NCBI RefSeq assembly: GCF_964204645.1
Contig: NC_134031.1
Coordinates: 2,587,001 to 2,651,000 of the forward strand
Direction of reading: 5' to 3'
DNA: 64,000 nucleotides
Source of the DNA: Tubulanus polymorphus
Taxonomy: Eukaryota; Nemertea; Palaeonemertea; Tubulaniformes; Tubulanidae
How positions within the stretch are numbered: position 1 is the first letter of the stretch; every line of letters starts with the position of its first letter. The translations under genes were made by a program, and so were the position numbers. Below are positions 11,866-34,364 of this stretch, one piece after another. The notes under the pieces were generated by a model, which did not search any database, was not told the DNA's origin, and saw only the letters and a list, made by a program, of their open reading frames with translations.

Positions 11866-11889
11866 TATGATCGACTATACGTCTTGTAA

Positions 11890-12288
11890 TTCCCTTTAAA
11901 TGAATGGTTTTCAAAAACTGTTTTTTTTTACTCCCGCATAAGTATCATCATGAGGCGGACATGGAAATAGGGATGGGCCGACGCGCATAACGATTCACCA
12001 GCCTTCCTGTTTGAATCCAGTTTCGGATTAGATTACTTACCCATGGGAAGGTAAATATTTCACGACGTTAAGACATCTTAAGACCAGCAATGTATCGTGT
12101 GAACTTACCGTTCGATAGATGGAACTTACCGTTCTTCATCTGCTCGCATATGACACGTATCGTTGGACCAACAAACATACATACGTATAAAGTTTTGGGG
12201 TTGGATGTAACCCCACTATCAGATGATATTCAGATTCGACAAGATTCACATCAGATAATGATTGGTATATCATCTTAAGAAAGCGAAT
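11890..12288. other. Spacer between convergent genes
   Basis: About 400 bases separate the 3' ends of the metallothionein and kringle genes. The 13-base word GAACTTACCGTTC occurs twice about 20 bases apart (near 12102 and 12122). On the minus strand each copy reads as a good splice donor, but I found no exon with a matching acceptor and phase. Confidence 0.4.
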
Positions 12289-14271
12289 CTAGGAAGTTTT
12301 ACCTGAACAAAGTGGAATGTCGCAGAATTCGTGAACTTTCGATTGATCCGTTGTAAAACACCAGGGGGCGGTACTGTGATTAGGGTTACGACAGTGGTTA
12401 GCGGCTGCTAGTAGATCTCCGTCCGGTAGATCGTTCGCGTCAGTGTTATGATGGTGAGGGCTTTGACTAGCCCAATTTTGACATCGTCGTCCGGAACGCG
12501 TCACCGATGTGTGTCCGCTGTAGTCTGATCCCTTTGTCGTTATCGTACATTCCAAAACGTTAGCTTTTTTTGTTTGCAAGAAAAAAAATTGTAGAAATCG
12601 GAAATTCTCTCAATGACTTTCTATATGTTCAAATCGGTTAGGATTTATTTACTCACTAAGGTTGCACATATTGACGTCGCAGTAGTCATATCTCATATCG
12701 GGATCGGTCGTGTAACACCATGGCCCTGCATCGTGGTCAGGATTACGACAGTAATTTTCTGCTAACGTTAAATCCTGTTCGGGAAATGCATTCGCACGTT
12801 TGTAGTGGACGTGCGGATATTGTCTATCCCATCGTTGACAGGAGTGTCCGAGTAATGTGACGTTTAGATACCCCGAGTAATCAGCCCCTTCTGGTGCAAT
12901 TTTACAGTCCAACAGATGCTCCGGGATTCCTAATTATGAGTAAAGAATCTCACAATGTGTGAACGAATCGAAAACGTTTATTCAAAAATTAGAAATATTT
13001 CGGGTAGTTGCTTCAGTCTAAAATGACTTGCAAATAATTGCGAATACGATTCCTAATTATTTCAAACACGACACACATCTCACTTCGATTTACATCTACT
13101 CAATTCGGCTCTAAGAATTTCTTTCAAATCAAAGCAAATCGAGCAAAGGAGCAAAACATATCAACTCGAAAAATGAACGATTAAACTACGGCTTGAATCG
13201 TAAGCGCGTTGTGATACGATATAAGTGACTGGTTGCCTGTCCCGAAGAAAGAGACCGGTAACCAGTCTTCGATACCAAAATATGAAGGCCACTTTCTAAA
13301 AAGGGGCGTTCGAACGGACGAGCCCCCTGGCTACGGCTTGCTGAGATTAAAGTTCGATTTAAGAATTCACTCATAGTCAACTACGACACTGCGAAACTGG
13401 GTTCAATTACACTTCCTGAGTTTGACTACAAAGTTATTTTTTCATAAACTAATTTCCAGTTAACTGCCGATTCGGGCACTTCTAGAAATTTTTCTGTGCG
13501 GCTAGAAGCACGATAAACAGATTTTTGCATTGGCTCATTTTTGTACTCTAGCGCTAGAATTCATAACGTTATGTTTTCTCGCGTATGGACAAAAAAATGG
13601 ACCGATGTAAAAAAATGTTTTATTCTGCATCTAGCCGTACAAAATTGTTTTATTTGGCCTGAATCGGCCCCCATACTTTCGCCGTACAGTATATATATAT
13701 ATATATATAATGAGAATTCTCCAATTTGTTTTCAATACATGGAACATTATTCCGGTTTCCGTTTACAACTAGTTGGATTAGTTCATTTCACCAATATTCG
13801 AGCACTCGATTTCATACGAAAAACCAATTGAACTTTTATTTTCATTACCCACAAAGTGGATGAATCTAAAGCAGTACCAATTGAAAGAAATGAACTTCTA
13901 GTTTCACATTTCAGAGTTTATAAGCCTACCTATAGAATAAAGCATTCAAAATGCGTGCTTGATTTCAGCAAATTCGCAAGAAATGCGGCGTAAACTGTAG
14001 CGCCTTGAGCCCGGTTTTATAGATGGATTTTAACTTTAACTAAAAAAATCCTACGGTTTATTAAACCATACATCTCTAACAGTAATATATATAAAGATGT
14101 CTAACAGTAATAGTTCTGATTAAACCCACTCTCATATCCTCACAAAGAGATCGGAGTAATTATACTAGGTTATAGTTTTTTTTTTTTATCGGACTTACCT
14201 TTGTCCAGTGAAAATGTCGGAGAAACCATCACGTTCAGAATAATCATCACCAAGTTCCAGTGGCGACGCAT
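12289..14271 (-). CDS. Secreted protein with two kringle domains
   Basis: Three minus-strand exons with matching phase 1 junctions: 14199-14271, 12657-12929 and 12289-12563, giving 206 residues. Exon 1 encodes a signal peptide (MRRHWNLVMIILNVMV, ending near SPTFS). Exons 2 and 3 each encode one kringle: DYSG near the start, CQRWD or CQNW followed by P-H, a YCRNPD or HCRNPN motif, then PWCYTTD or PWCFTTD and a final C-D-x-x-x-C. Kringles are disulfide-bonded binding folds of extracellular proteases and receptors. No protease or transmembrane domain is present here, so the product looks like a free double-kringle binding protein or inhibitor. The exon 3 acceptor follows an unusual A-run. A possible GT donor just before the stop (GTAAAAC) means a further 3' exon cannot be excluded. 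Confidence 0.8.
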
Positions 14272-15640
14272 ATTATAATCAAAGTTATATTTACGACAGC
14301 CCTCAGCAGTGTTGGTTGAATTATTTCGATGCAGATTTCAATCTAGAAAAGATTTCTGATCTTTTGAAATGTAAACGTCTAACCTATTGTTAGATCATTC
14401 CAATGGATAAACTATCGCAGCAATAAGTAAAACTACCTTCCTTCGTAGCCTTGATTACGAATAATTGGGTATTCGTGCGTAAATATTCCTCCAAAATAAT
14501 GAAACGATAGACAATCAATTTTTTCCAATCTCTTGCAATTGTTTTTCTCTGAACAGCCTTTTCGATCCTCTCACCAAACTGAGTGAATCGCGTAGGTCTA
14601 GTTTATTGGAATGCGAAGTGACGCGATGTGGTTATAAAAATTGAATGGATAAATATCGGTTTTTAATCGTGTGCCGTGTACAAGCCATATTAGGCCTATA
14701 AAAATATCGAGCTGCAAAATGTACTTGTTGTAGGAAAATCTTTGAAAGAGGTGTAACAGTTTTACCCTTGAGGGATCGAAAACGCAAAATCAAGCTACTC
14801 ATGAATATGTACTTTTTAATGTTGGCTTACGGTTCGATAATAGTTTTATTTGATAAGATATTACAGAAGGTAACTTAGAAAAAAGGATACAAGCCGGCAG
14901 ATGGCGCATTGTACTCACTCTCGGAATCGTAAACGATGCGTTTCTCGGCCATCTCACAAACTAATATATTTTTTTAGGATTGATTTACGTAGTCTCGTCG
15001 ATTGAAAAAAATACTCCCAGTTAATTCTCCCAAAATTCAGAAAAAAATCTTGCTCAGTTTTCTCCCTCTTGGGTCGGATTGCAACTAACCTCCATTTGCT
15101 CAAAAACTGGTTAAGTTAAACGGCATAGAACCTTGCAACTCATAGGATAGAAAAATTCGAAATATGTTTCATTGATTTATTTCATTACTTGTGTATTCGC
15201 AGGAAAAAGAAAAAAAAACAAAACAATTATTCATTTGGTGGTTTGCCAAAATATTCTGAAATTATTTCTTTCGGAATACAGGATGCTGAACCTTCCTGAT
15301 TTAAAGATAAGATTTCGAATATTTTCCGCATTATCGTCCGTAATATGGGGTTCGATTCTACGGGTGACGAGAAAAAGCGTCTGCTATCCGTAATTTATCC
15401 AAATAGATTTAGAAAGGTGAAAAAAGAAAGATGAAATCTGGATATATTAAAATCATGATTCGGGTTGTTTTAGGCTATTCACAATTCCAAAAAAAAATCG
15501 AATGCATAAAATCGTGAAAATGAGATTTCAGATATATTCGACGTCATCGGGGTCAAGCAAATTGTTAGTTACATCGTATACGGGCAGATGGCGACACTAG
15601 TTAGTTGTCAATATGATAATTAGTAGATGATGTGAAGTGC
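14272..15640. other. Intergenic spacer, kringle gene to GNB1
   Basis: Head-to-head spacer between the kringle gene (minus) and GNB1 (plus). A short stretch at about 14009-14075 (GGTTTTATAGATGG, then TTAACTTTAACT) resembles one half of the fold-back element at 27493-27586. No exon was recognised. Confidence 0.45.
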
Positions 15641-15649
15641 GCGTGCGCG

Positions 15650-15813
15650 TGTATTGATGAGATAGATCTACGGGGCTCTGGTGTAGTGAACGCAAGGGAG
15701 CCGCACCCTTCTGTAAGAATCCAGTCTCTATACATACATACGCGCTAAACATCGTCGAAATTCTACGATTTATGGTGAATAAAACGGAATAAAAGTGCTT
15801 TCGGCGTAATTTA
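15650..15813 (+). other. Possible non-coding first exon of GNB1
   Basis: The sequence just before 15814 ends TTTAGG followed by GTAAGTCC, a strong donor. The coding first exon of GNB1 has an acceptor (TTTCAG) at 17905-17910 just ahead of its ATG, so an upstream untranslated exon is required. The start chosen here is a guess; there is no clear TATA box. Confidence 0.3.
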
Positions 15814-16839
15814 GGGTAAGTCCGGATCGAGTGCGTCGGTTTTTCGGGCCTGTTGCCTGGTAGGGTGGCCCGTGCGAGCCCATTTAGGCGACTAAGAGCT
15901 GTTTAGATTTACAATCCCAACCCGGAAGAGAAGTGTCAAAATGGCCGATTTTACTGTTTGGTTTTGTTGTTGATTGAAATTCGAACGAAGTTTTCTCTGT
16001 TCTGGATCGTGTTTTCTGTGATTATTGCCGTGCACGGTACGTTGTTATCTTTCGTTAAAACGTTTTTGATATTTTAAAACTCTGGTATTCGCTGATTTCT
16101 GAAATATAGCGTTGAAAGTCGGGGTCAGTTTGGGAGTTCCGTCATCGGCTTGGAAGTGAAGTGAATAGCAGTATGAATGGTAGTCGAGCATTTTAATTTC
16201 GTAGCACGAACCTGTAAAGTAGTAAATATAATTTCATGTTGAAGACGTACTAAGGAATTTTTCTTTGAAATAATTGTAGTGCAGTTAGCATCCATCACTA
16301 GACCCCGAGAACATGGATTTACCCATGCATAGCTAGGAACAGCTAGGAATATGGGTTACAAATATCGTCATGATTGGATCTACGATGAAGGGCTGTGTCC
16401 GGGTTTTAAGATTCGAGCCAAGAAACCCCAGCTGCTGGTTAACTGTCATCCTGAAATAAAAAGATTGATTACAAGACTATGTTTCCATTGTTACGTCAAT
16501 GTGATAGAATCAGAATTGTCATAGGCTAATATTTTGAGGGTATCTTCCATATGAGGAGTTGGTGCAGATGGTTCTTGTGCCATATTAGACTATTTTCTGT
16601 CAATGAACATCAGTTGATACTGTGCGTGCTTGTTAATTCTTGCTGAATGAATCTGGCATGATTATCCGGTGTTTTGGGTGTGACACTATCGTGGGTGGTA
16701 ACTAACTAAGCGTTGCATTGATGATGTAAAATAGCTATCAGATCCGAGTTCTCTCGATTATAATGCATGGTCTCTATGAATCTTGATTTCTTAAGAAACT
16801 ATAAAAAAAAACGGAAAATGTTTGTAAATGTGCTTGGAA

Positions 16840-17210
16840 CTTATTTGACTGGAGTAAAATGCTTGAAACTTTTTAGAACTCTTTCAATTTTGAGAAAAAG
16901 GTAATTTATGATTTTGCCTATTTTGTAGTTGTACGGTAGGCTAGGCTAAACTTTGCTAAATTGGTTCAGTTGGGACCAGGATTTGATTTTACCCAGTTAG
17001 GTGCTTAACGAATTAGAAATCGAGTTTGGATAAAAAAATTTGCTTACAAAACCACCAAATTAAATAATTGTTTAAGGCGATAAACAGGACCGGTTTAGGA
17101 AGAGTCTGTAGTAATTGTGGTGCGAAAAAGTGATGCAGATGTTCCTTCAAAATATGACATTTTCTCCTTGAGATCTCCCTGCAACGACCTAGTTTAAAAC
17201 ATTTGCTCAA
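16840..17210 (+). repeat. Dispersed repeat family A, copy 1
   Basis: A stretch of about 370 bases that aligns by eye with 25300-25640 and 37290-37730. Shared words in the same order include TTTTGAGAAAA, GGACCAGGATTT, ATTAGAAATC, AAGTGATGCAGA, and a 3' end CTTC(A/C)TCAAAATATGA...TTCTCCT. It lies in the 5' intron of GNB1. No coding capacity was seen. Confidence 0.7.
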
Positions 17211-17928
17211 TTTTATTGCACGGTTATTTATGAAAATATCCAGGTGTTTGTCGTACATTCGAGATGGATTTGATCAACTTGAAGATTATCTTGTAAAACT
17301 CAGTAATAGTCGATATGTTTTTAAAACCCCGCCTCAAATTTGAAATATACTAAGAAACTTTGGGAGGGTCGGTCGAGGGAGCGTCGAAGCCACTTATTGG
17401 ATCATCGATTCAAAATAAATTTCAGTCCGGGATTTTTTGACTCATATAACATAATTTTAGATGAATATTGTATATGCGAGTTAATTCACGCTGCAGGGCT
17501 ACCCACAGTAGAGTGCTGTATCGAGAGCATGAATTGATCAATGATTATTGAAAGCGTTGCCATGTAGACCGGCGGTATATAGACTAGTTAGTGTGTGCAG
17601 ATGGTGGCGAGGTATTATAATGGCCGCTCAGCGAGTCTGCACTGGCAAATCTATAAATATTGTATTAGCCACTGTGGAACTAGGATTTAAGCATTATTTC
17701 TTTAACGCCGACTATTTTGGCTGCTAAATGATGAAGTGTGTTCTATTCTATGCAGTATCGGCTACATTAAAAGAAGCGCTTTTAAGTTGAATGTTAGACG
17801 AATATTAGATCTCGGTATTTTTGGAGTTAAAAATCCACGGTTAACAGTTAATTCTGACAGTTTCAGAGTTTTCACTTCGTTACGTTATTTTCGATCGTTC
17901 TATGTTTCAGATTTTATAATTTTTCACG

Positions 17929-27813
<9,885 letters not shown>

Positions 27814-30800
27814 GACAGCGCGCGCGTGACCCGTTACTCATGGATGACATGCTCAGTGTGCTTTACCCTAGTCTAATTACAAACATCGTGATGATATGCA
27901 AGTTAACAATAGACAAGTTTAATGTTTGGGAGTTTATGTTTACGCCTATAATCTATTTCATACTTATCACAATTTCCTTTTCGGCAAATCATTTCGAAAT
28001 TGAGACTTTCCGCCGTAGTTTCGAGGTCGTCGTTCACTAACCAGCGACGAGTCTCTTAAGACGAAGCGGATCGAAATCCAGATGACATTGAAATATATTG
28101 CGAAGAAGAGCGCGAAGCTACTATCTCTGTTTAGAATATTTTTTTCCGTAAAAACGAACGATTTCGCGACATATACGACGAGCTTTAACGTAGTAAATTA
28201 ATTTTAGAAGACGAAAAACGAACTGCGGAGTTTGCGCAATACGCGCGTGTCATCGGAATGTAAGATCACTCGCTCTATCGATATTTATTCATTAAAACGA
28301 AAAATAGAGTGTCCACGGCTGCTAGGATCGATCGGAATACAACAACAACAACAACAACGATGACTTCATCGCCGGATTTACGAAACGTCTACGACATCCT
28401 CACCACCACCATCAACACGTCGGACATCACGCAGCAGCAGTAGCAGCAGCAGCAATCATCGGTTTAAACAGGCTACCGATGTTTGATGATTTCGCTCTCA
28501 GGCTGCATTCACTATTGTATTTCTATTCTCGTGTGTGTGTGTGTATTTTGATCAATTCGTCGCACGGCAGTTGAAGAGATATAGATCGGATGGCGTAGAC
28601 ACACCGAACGGCGGATCCGAGCTGCGAAGGTTTTTTACGATCCTAAGCGCGTGACACCTCTTTTTGAGTTTCCGTGTGTGCGTGTGTGCGTGAATGAGTG
28701 TATAATAATATGTGAACATCTCCCATTTACAACAATAGTTTGAATGTGTTACTTGCATTTGCGAAGGCGCGTGAAGTGATAAGGGATTTCACTTCAGCAG
28801 TCGTCGTCCGTCGTCGAGAAGATATAGAAGAAAAAAAAAACAATAACGACCGACCGATCGGTGATTAGATAAACACAACTCTCGCGAGTGAACGAGGAGT
28901 CGGGATCGAGTGTTATGCAATATAAACAAAACGAAACAGGCACCGCGCGGCGCCGCGCTTCCGTGTAGCGCATCGCGCAAAAAAACAAACGAGTCCGTTT
29001 ATAGAAAAAGAAAACACGTGCGACTTAACGAAATACGGGCGGAGGAAAAACTTTAATAAAAAAAAACCGCTACGAACTTTAGTAAACGCGATATCGGGGA
29101 CTCGTTTGGAACGACGAAAAAACACTAACTATCATTATCGGTATGAACGGCGGCGTAGTGTCTGATGATATTGCGACGAAATCAACGACGGGACCATGGT
29201 CGGTTGATCGGAAAATACGAACGACGGTGATATATAAAAACGATGGATACATCTCTTTTTTTTGTACAAAAAAAAATGAATTAATATCAGATGAACGTGA
29301 TCTCGCGTGCGCGCGTGTCGGGTCGCGGCGTCGTGGTGATCGACGGTCGCCGGTTTCGCGCGTTCTCGCGTCGACTTGTCTTCGGCCTTTTGGTAGGGCT
29401 CGCGCGTCGCGATAATAATTTTCGGCGCGGTGCGTTTTTGATTACGTTTTTCGCGTAATCTCGCCCGCGATCGGAAGAGAGAAGTTATTTTCCGGCGCAT
29501 CGAACGTCCGTTCGAACGAAATTTCTCGAGCGCGCCGCCGTCGCCCTCGTAGGTCTCGTCAATTCTTCGCAGACGTGAGAACTTTGTAAAGAATTGCGCC
29601 GCGGGGCGAATACGGCGCGCGCGTCTCGTATCGGTGATTATGACGAGTTTCTTTTTATACGTTTCGATCTTGAAGTCGACGAGTGGACGCGCGAGACAGG
29701 TCACCGTCGATACGAGCGTTCAGTCGACGTACTCGGTACGTGCGCGCGAGTACGTTCAATATGTATGTGTGATTGCGGGTGCGTGTAAGCTTTTACTTGA
29801 TTAATAACGATATATTGGTATATTCGAAAAAAATGATAATTCGATTGTAACGACTAAAATGAATCGCGTGATTCGTTATCGTCGTAGAGCTGATTTAAAA
29901 AAATATTGCAAACTACTGTTCTCTACCCTGGTATATATTCAGGAAAATGTACGCGTTTATGTGGTGTTTTTGGTAATAATACGGCGTCACGGTGACCGAT
30001 CGCGCGGTTGAGTCTCGATCTGAAGTCTTAAGACCGGTCTGAAACTGTTAGAATGGCTATACGGCTTATAGACCGGCGTTAAACCTCTATTAAGACTCGA
30101 CCGTACGAGCGGCTCGTGCGGCTACGCGGATATTCGGGGGGCCGTTCGTAAATTACGTGCGCGCTGATGGGTTGTAGGGGGTTAAAATTATCGACTGATT
30201 TCGAAAATCAGTAAAATTTCATGTCGCGTATTCTACGACCGGTCCCCGATTACGGTAAAACTCGCGCAACCTCGCGCGCGCGCGTAACGGATATGAATTA
30301 TATATAAACGCCTCTATGTAGTATAATTGATGTAAACGACTAACGCTTTAGAATTTACGTATTTTTATCGTCATCGCAATTACGGTTACCGTATTTCCCC
30401 GACCACAAATATTGGTTCAGAGAAAAGAAAAGATTGAAACGTCACGCGGACACCTTCGTCGTCGTTTAATATTACGACTATTATTAGTAATCGCTATTAT
30501 TTATTTGAGTGAATGATAATCATTATATATCTGTGTACACACACTATTTGATATGTTTCTTACGTGTATAATATGCTATTACGAGATCCCGAGTTATTTC
30601 CTGAAGACGCCGACGAAGTTTCCCCGCAACTGTTTCATCATCGTTACGCTAAACGAATGGAACGATTAGAAAAAAAATTGAAACGCGCGCATCATAATCG
30701 TTATATCGACATTAAAAAGAAAAAATACGCGTATGTTACGAATATATAAATATAAATATATTATATATATATATACAGATAGATATTTATTCACCGGTGT

Positions 30801-32420
30801 TTGCTCGGGACGATTTGACGGTCCGTTTCGAGACGAACGGCGGTGAATTTTTTATTCACGGAAATCAGTACGGTACAGTTGCGTGTGTGTATTATATAAG
30901 GTTTTCCATCGATCACCTCTCTCTCTATCTCACACCACTCAGCCAGGTTCGAATCATCGTTATTTATTTATTAAACTTTTTTTTTTCTGGTCGCGAGTTC
31001 GAAGGAGAACGTAGAGAGAACCGCGCGACGCGTCTCCGGGCGGGATGATATTCGGATTTTTCGGGTAGTTATATTAATCGACGGTTTGAAATTTGAACGA
31101 ACTGCGGGGTTTGAAAACGTTCCGCGTTCCGTCGATGTTTATCACCATATCAAACGCCGCGCGTTCGTACGTTGACGTACCGTTATTACATACGTACGTA
31201 CGTACGTGCTCCGTAACTATATTCTATATCGGTGTGCGCCCATTCCAAAATACATCATTAAACGAAGCCTGGCTGATTCGACGCGTAATGGCGTTAACTT
31301 TTTCGTTGATTTCGAAATAGGCGCTTGTTATAGAGAGCGCTGCGTTACCGTCGTAATAAACGATATTCTAGAGCACGAATTATAGATCTCGGTAATCAGT
31401 ACATCAACAATGCGTTAAGTAGTAGTTAATCGTCGGTGGCGCCGGCGAACGTTCGATCCCGTTCGACGGCGTAGCCGACCCCCCGGATAGAGTATCTTCG
31501 ATGTTTTATAATAATGGTCATTCTTATATTGCTACTTAAACTACAAAAAAAAATCTTAGTCATCATCGTTCACACTCGAATACGTGACTTCAATTCAATT
31601 GCTGTCTTGTTAATTTAAAATGTCGGTTTCCCCTAATCTGAGGATATAAACAGAACGCGATTTTTCTTTTTTCGATATAAACGACTTATCATTATTATTA
31701 TATACGCGTGTAATACGTGCACATGATTTATAGATGTTGTTTATTAATTAAAGATCGTCGTCCGTACGGACGGTTGACGTTTGATAGTGTGTCTGTCGAT
31801 ACTGATTATAACGATGATAATATATAAACTGCGATGTGACCGGTCGTTTATTTATAATAAGTAACGGTCTTGTTTGTAAACTGAGCACGCAGATCGGAAT
31901 TCTAATAATCCTTGAATGTATTTCGTTTCGTTTTTTTTTGGAGATTTCGATTTATAGTATATACAATCGGAATGCGAATTCGATTATAATTATTATTATT
32001 ATTATGATGATTATGATTTTTTTGTCGAGAAAATCGGACTGGTAGCTGTCTCTGATAGACGTCGGTAGTAAGAGGCGGTTCCGGGTCGGCTGAATATCTG
32101 CAAAACTGGTATATTTTGTGTGGTAGTCTGTAGCGTTGCTATCATAGCTCTCTCTCTCTCTCTCTATCTTCCTATGTGTATGTTACTAGTGGTTGTATAA
32201 ATGAACGCTATGTAATTTAATGAATGAATAATGACACGATAATAAGAGCAGTTGTGTTTCCTATTACAATTTACAAATTTTTTTTTTTGTTTCGTTTTAT
32301 CCTCAGAATAATGATATATTAAAACAACAAGGACCACCCAGGATCTGATACATACAAAGTCATGTTTTTGTGTAATGTAATTTAAATTTGTCCAATAAAG
32401 CTATTTGTCTTTAATAAGGA
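27814..32420 (+). other. Region downstream of GNB1, possibly a long 3' UTR, CpG-rich
   Basis: No gene was recognised over 4.6 kb. The part from about 28.0 to 31.5 kb is unusually rich in CpG, with many CGCG words, compared with the rest of the window. It holds microsatellites (CAA near 28340, CAG near 28425, GT near 28530, CT near 32145, an ACGT run near 31194). Poly(A) signals occur at about 28291 (ATTAAA), 29055 (AATAAA in an A-run) and 32394, so the 3' UTR could be short or the full length. A GGGGCCGTTCGTAAATTACG word near 30140 resembles one end of a fold-back element. Confidence 0.45.
32394..32399 (+). terminator. Candidate distal polyadenylation signal of GNB1
   Basis: AATAAAGC, followed within 20 bases by a T/G-rich stretch and a second AATAAA. 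If used, GNB1 has a 3' UTR of about 4.6 kb; it could also belong to another transcript. Confidence 0.4.
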
Positions 32421-34300
32421 ATAAAGCCGAGTTGTGTCTAGTTGATCACTAGAATAGAGTCGGCAGGCTGGCAGAAATGTCGGATACTATGCCTAAAATG
32501 AAATTTATAGGAGGTTTTGATTGGTTTCTGATATCGTAATACTCTTTCAAACCGAAATACTCGCAACATCCAGCATCATCTGTAAACCTGATTGAGATGT
32601 TTTCCCGATTAACAATTCCAGAACTGCGCAGCCCCACGTTCAATCGAAAGCTGCCTATGGGTGGAGCTTGTCTTGGTCGTTCTGCTTATCATTTCATTTC
32701 ATTGACTACGAGTTGGTTATTATCTTATCTGAAAATTGAGAAATTTACCCGCAGGCCTGGACTCTAGTTGTTCCCTTCGACTAGATGGAATTTATCAGCA
32801 TATATTTCAAATTGCTGTAATTTCAGGATGGACAAATTGATTGATCGAAAATGTTGTTTACAGGGTGTGGCGCTTTTAAATAAGGTGTGGTGAATAGAGT
32901 TCATTGATTTAGCGTATATACGACCGGATCGTATGTATCGCGCCCGGTACAAATAAATATATACTGTCTTCTAAATGTCAAAGTTCCCTTCAAGCTGTTG
33001 AATTTCAGCTGATCAATTGGCACCTGTGTGCTATTCCTCAATGTGACGATTTCTTCATTAAGAGACCTATTGAATTAACCTCAGTTTAATTAGACATCTA
33101 TTGAATACGAAGTGGCTTAGAAGATGCTGGGCATCACTTGACTTGAGTTGAGATAGAAAATGGCAGCCGTCTCTAAAATCGATGCCACGACTCTGCCACC
33201 GGCAATGTGAGGACTCTTCCAGATCCCGTCATTTCATTCAACCGTCTAAAATTCCTAATGTTGATTAAGACTCATCGATAGGGCTCAAATTTGATTTTAG
33301 ATTGTTATATAACGGGACCACGCCCTTGCTACAATGGTTTGCGTGCACTAATCAAAATGCCGGTGGCAGATTCAGGCTGTATGTAGTAGTGTTAGTTCCC
33401 TCTCCAGGTGAGGTTGTAAATATCACGTGAGCTTCAACGCTTATATTATGCTAATACGGCCATTTTCATAATAAATCTTACGTCACCCGCGGGCCCTCCG
33501 TTACTGATTGTAGCAGTTGTTTACTGCAGACGGTTCTCGGCGTGAGCGCGTCATCAATTTACGCATGGACGATCAAAAGCGAATCACACGCACTAACCAT
33601 TCGAGAACCGACATTAACAACCAGCCATGAATGTTCCTAATCAATCTACTAAATAAATACGCTATTGATTAATTCCTTTAATTCCTAGAATTTGAAAATG
33701 TCAACGTGTCGAAAGAGATATCGAGAAATTAAACAGCCTCTAGGTGCGTGTCACCCAGATTGTCAGTTCATTCGAGAGAGGTGTTTACGGTAAACCCTGA
33801 CAAATTTATGAAAAATCCCTCAGTAAATCGCGTTCTATCCGAAAAATTACGGAGTCTCAGTCTTGAACAATGTGATTGGCGGGTATATTTTTGTTACTAA
33901 TATACGCGGTCCTGAGGATTACCAGGGTTTGGTTGCCTCCCACAAAGCTCCTTCGCCGTACGTGGTCTAGAGTAGTCTAATGCCCGGCCGGGGGCTTCTC
34001 TCGCATTTAGGCCCGGCTTCACACCGGGTTTTCGATCACTCGGTTTTTGACCACGGCTGGCGGCGACCGTTAATCAAGATTTAATAATTATCACGAATGG
34101 TCCAGTGGCCTTGCGAATGTTTACGCTACACAATTTCATATGTATATTTTTTCTTTGTTCCCGTGGTTCAATAGATTCAGGGATTCGAACTCACACGCGC
34201 AATAAAATGACGCCGTGGTGAAACCTAACTCTGGAGTGAAGCGTTGAGCGCTCGGTCCACGTAAAACCAGGAAGTGAGTGGAATGTATGAAAAAACTTTC
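32421..34300. other. Intergenic spacer, GNB1 to PLOD
   Basis: No exon or RNA gene was recognised. Short open frames on both strands lack splice context or family similarity. The PLOD promoter should lie near 34.1-34.3 kb; no TATA box was identified. Confidence 0.4.
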
Positions 34301-34364
34301 TGAAACTTTTTTTTGTTTTTAATTATCTCGTAATTAGTGTCTGACGACAAAAACATTCGCCACG

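Noticed and set aside
29135-29704. 189-residue Arg-rich open frame on the minus strand
   Set aside because: It lies in the CpG-dense block, where stop codons are rare by composition. There is no domain, and the low-complexity basic sequence is typical of spurious frames.
32449-32643. 64-residue minus-strand frame with protein-like composition
   Set aside because: There is no match to a family I know, no acceptor or donor in the right place, and it is isolated downstream of GNB1.
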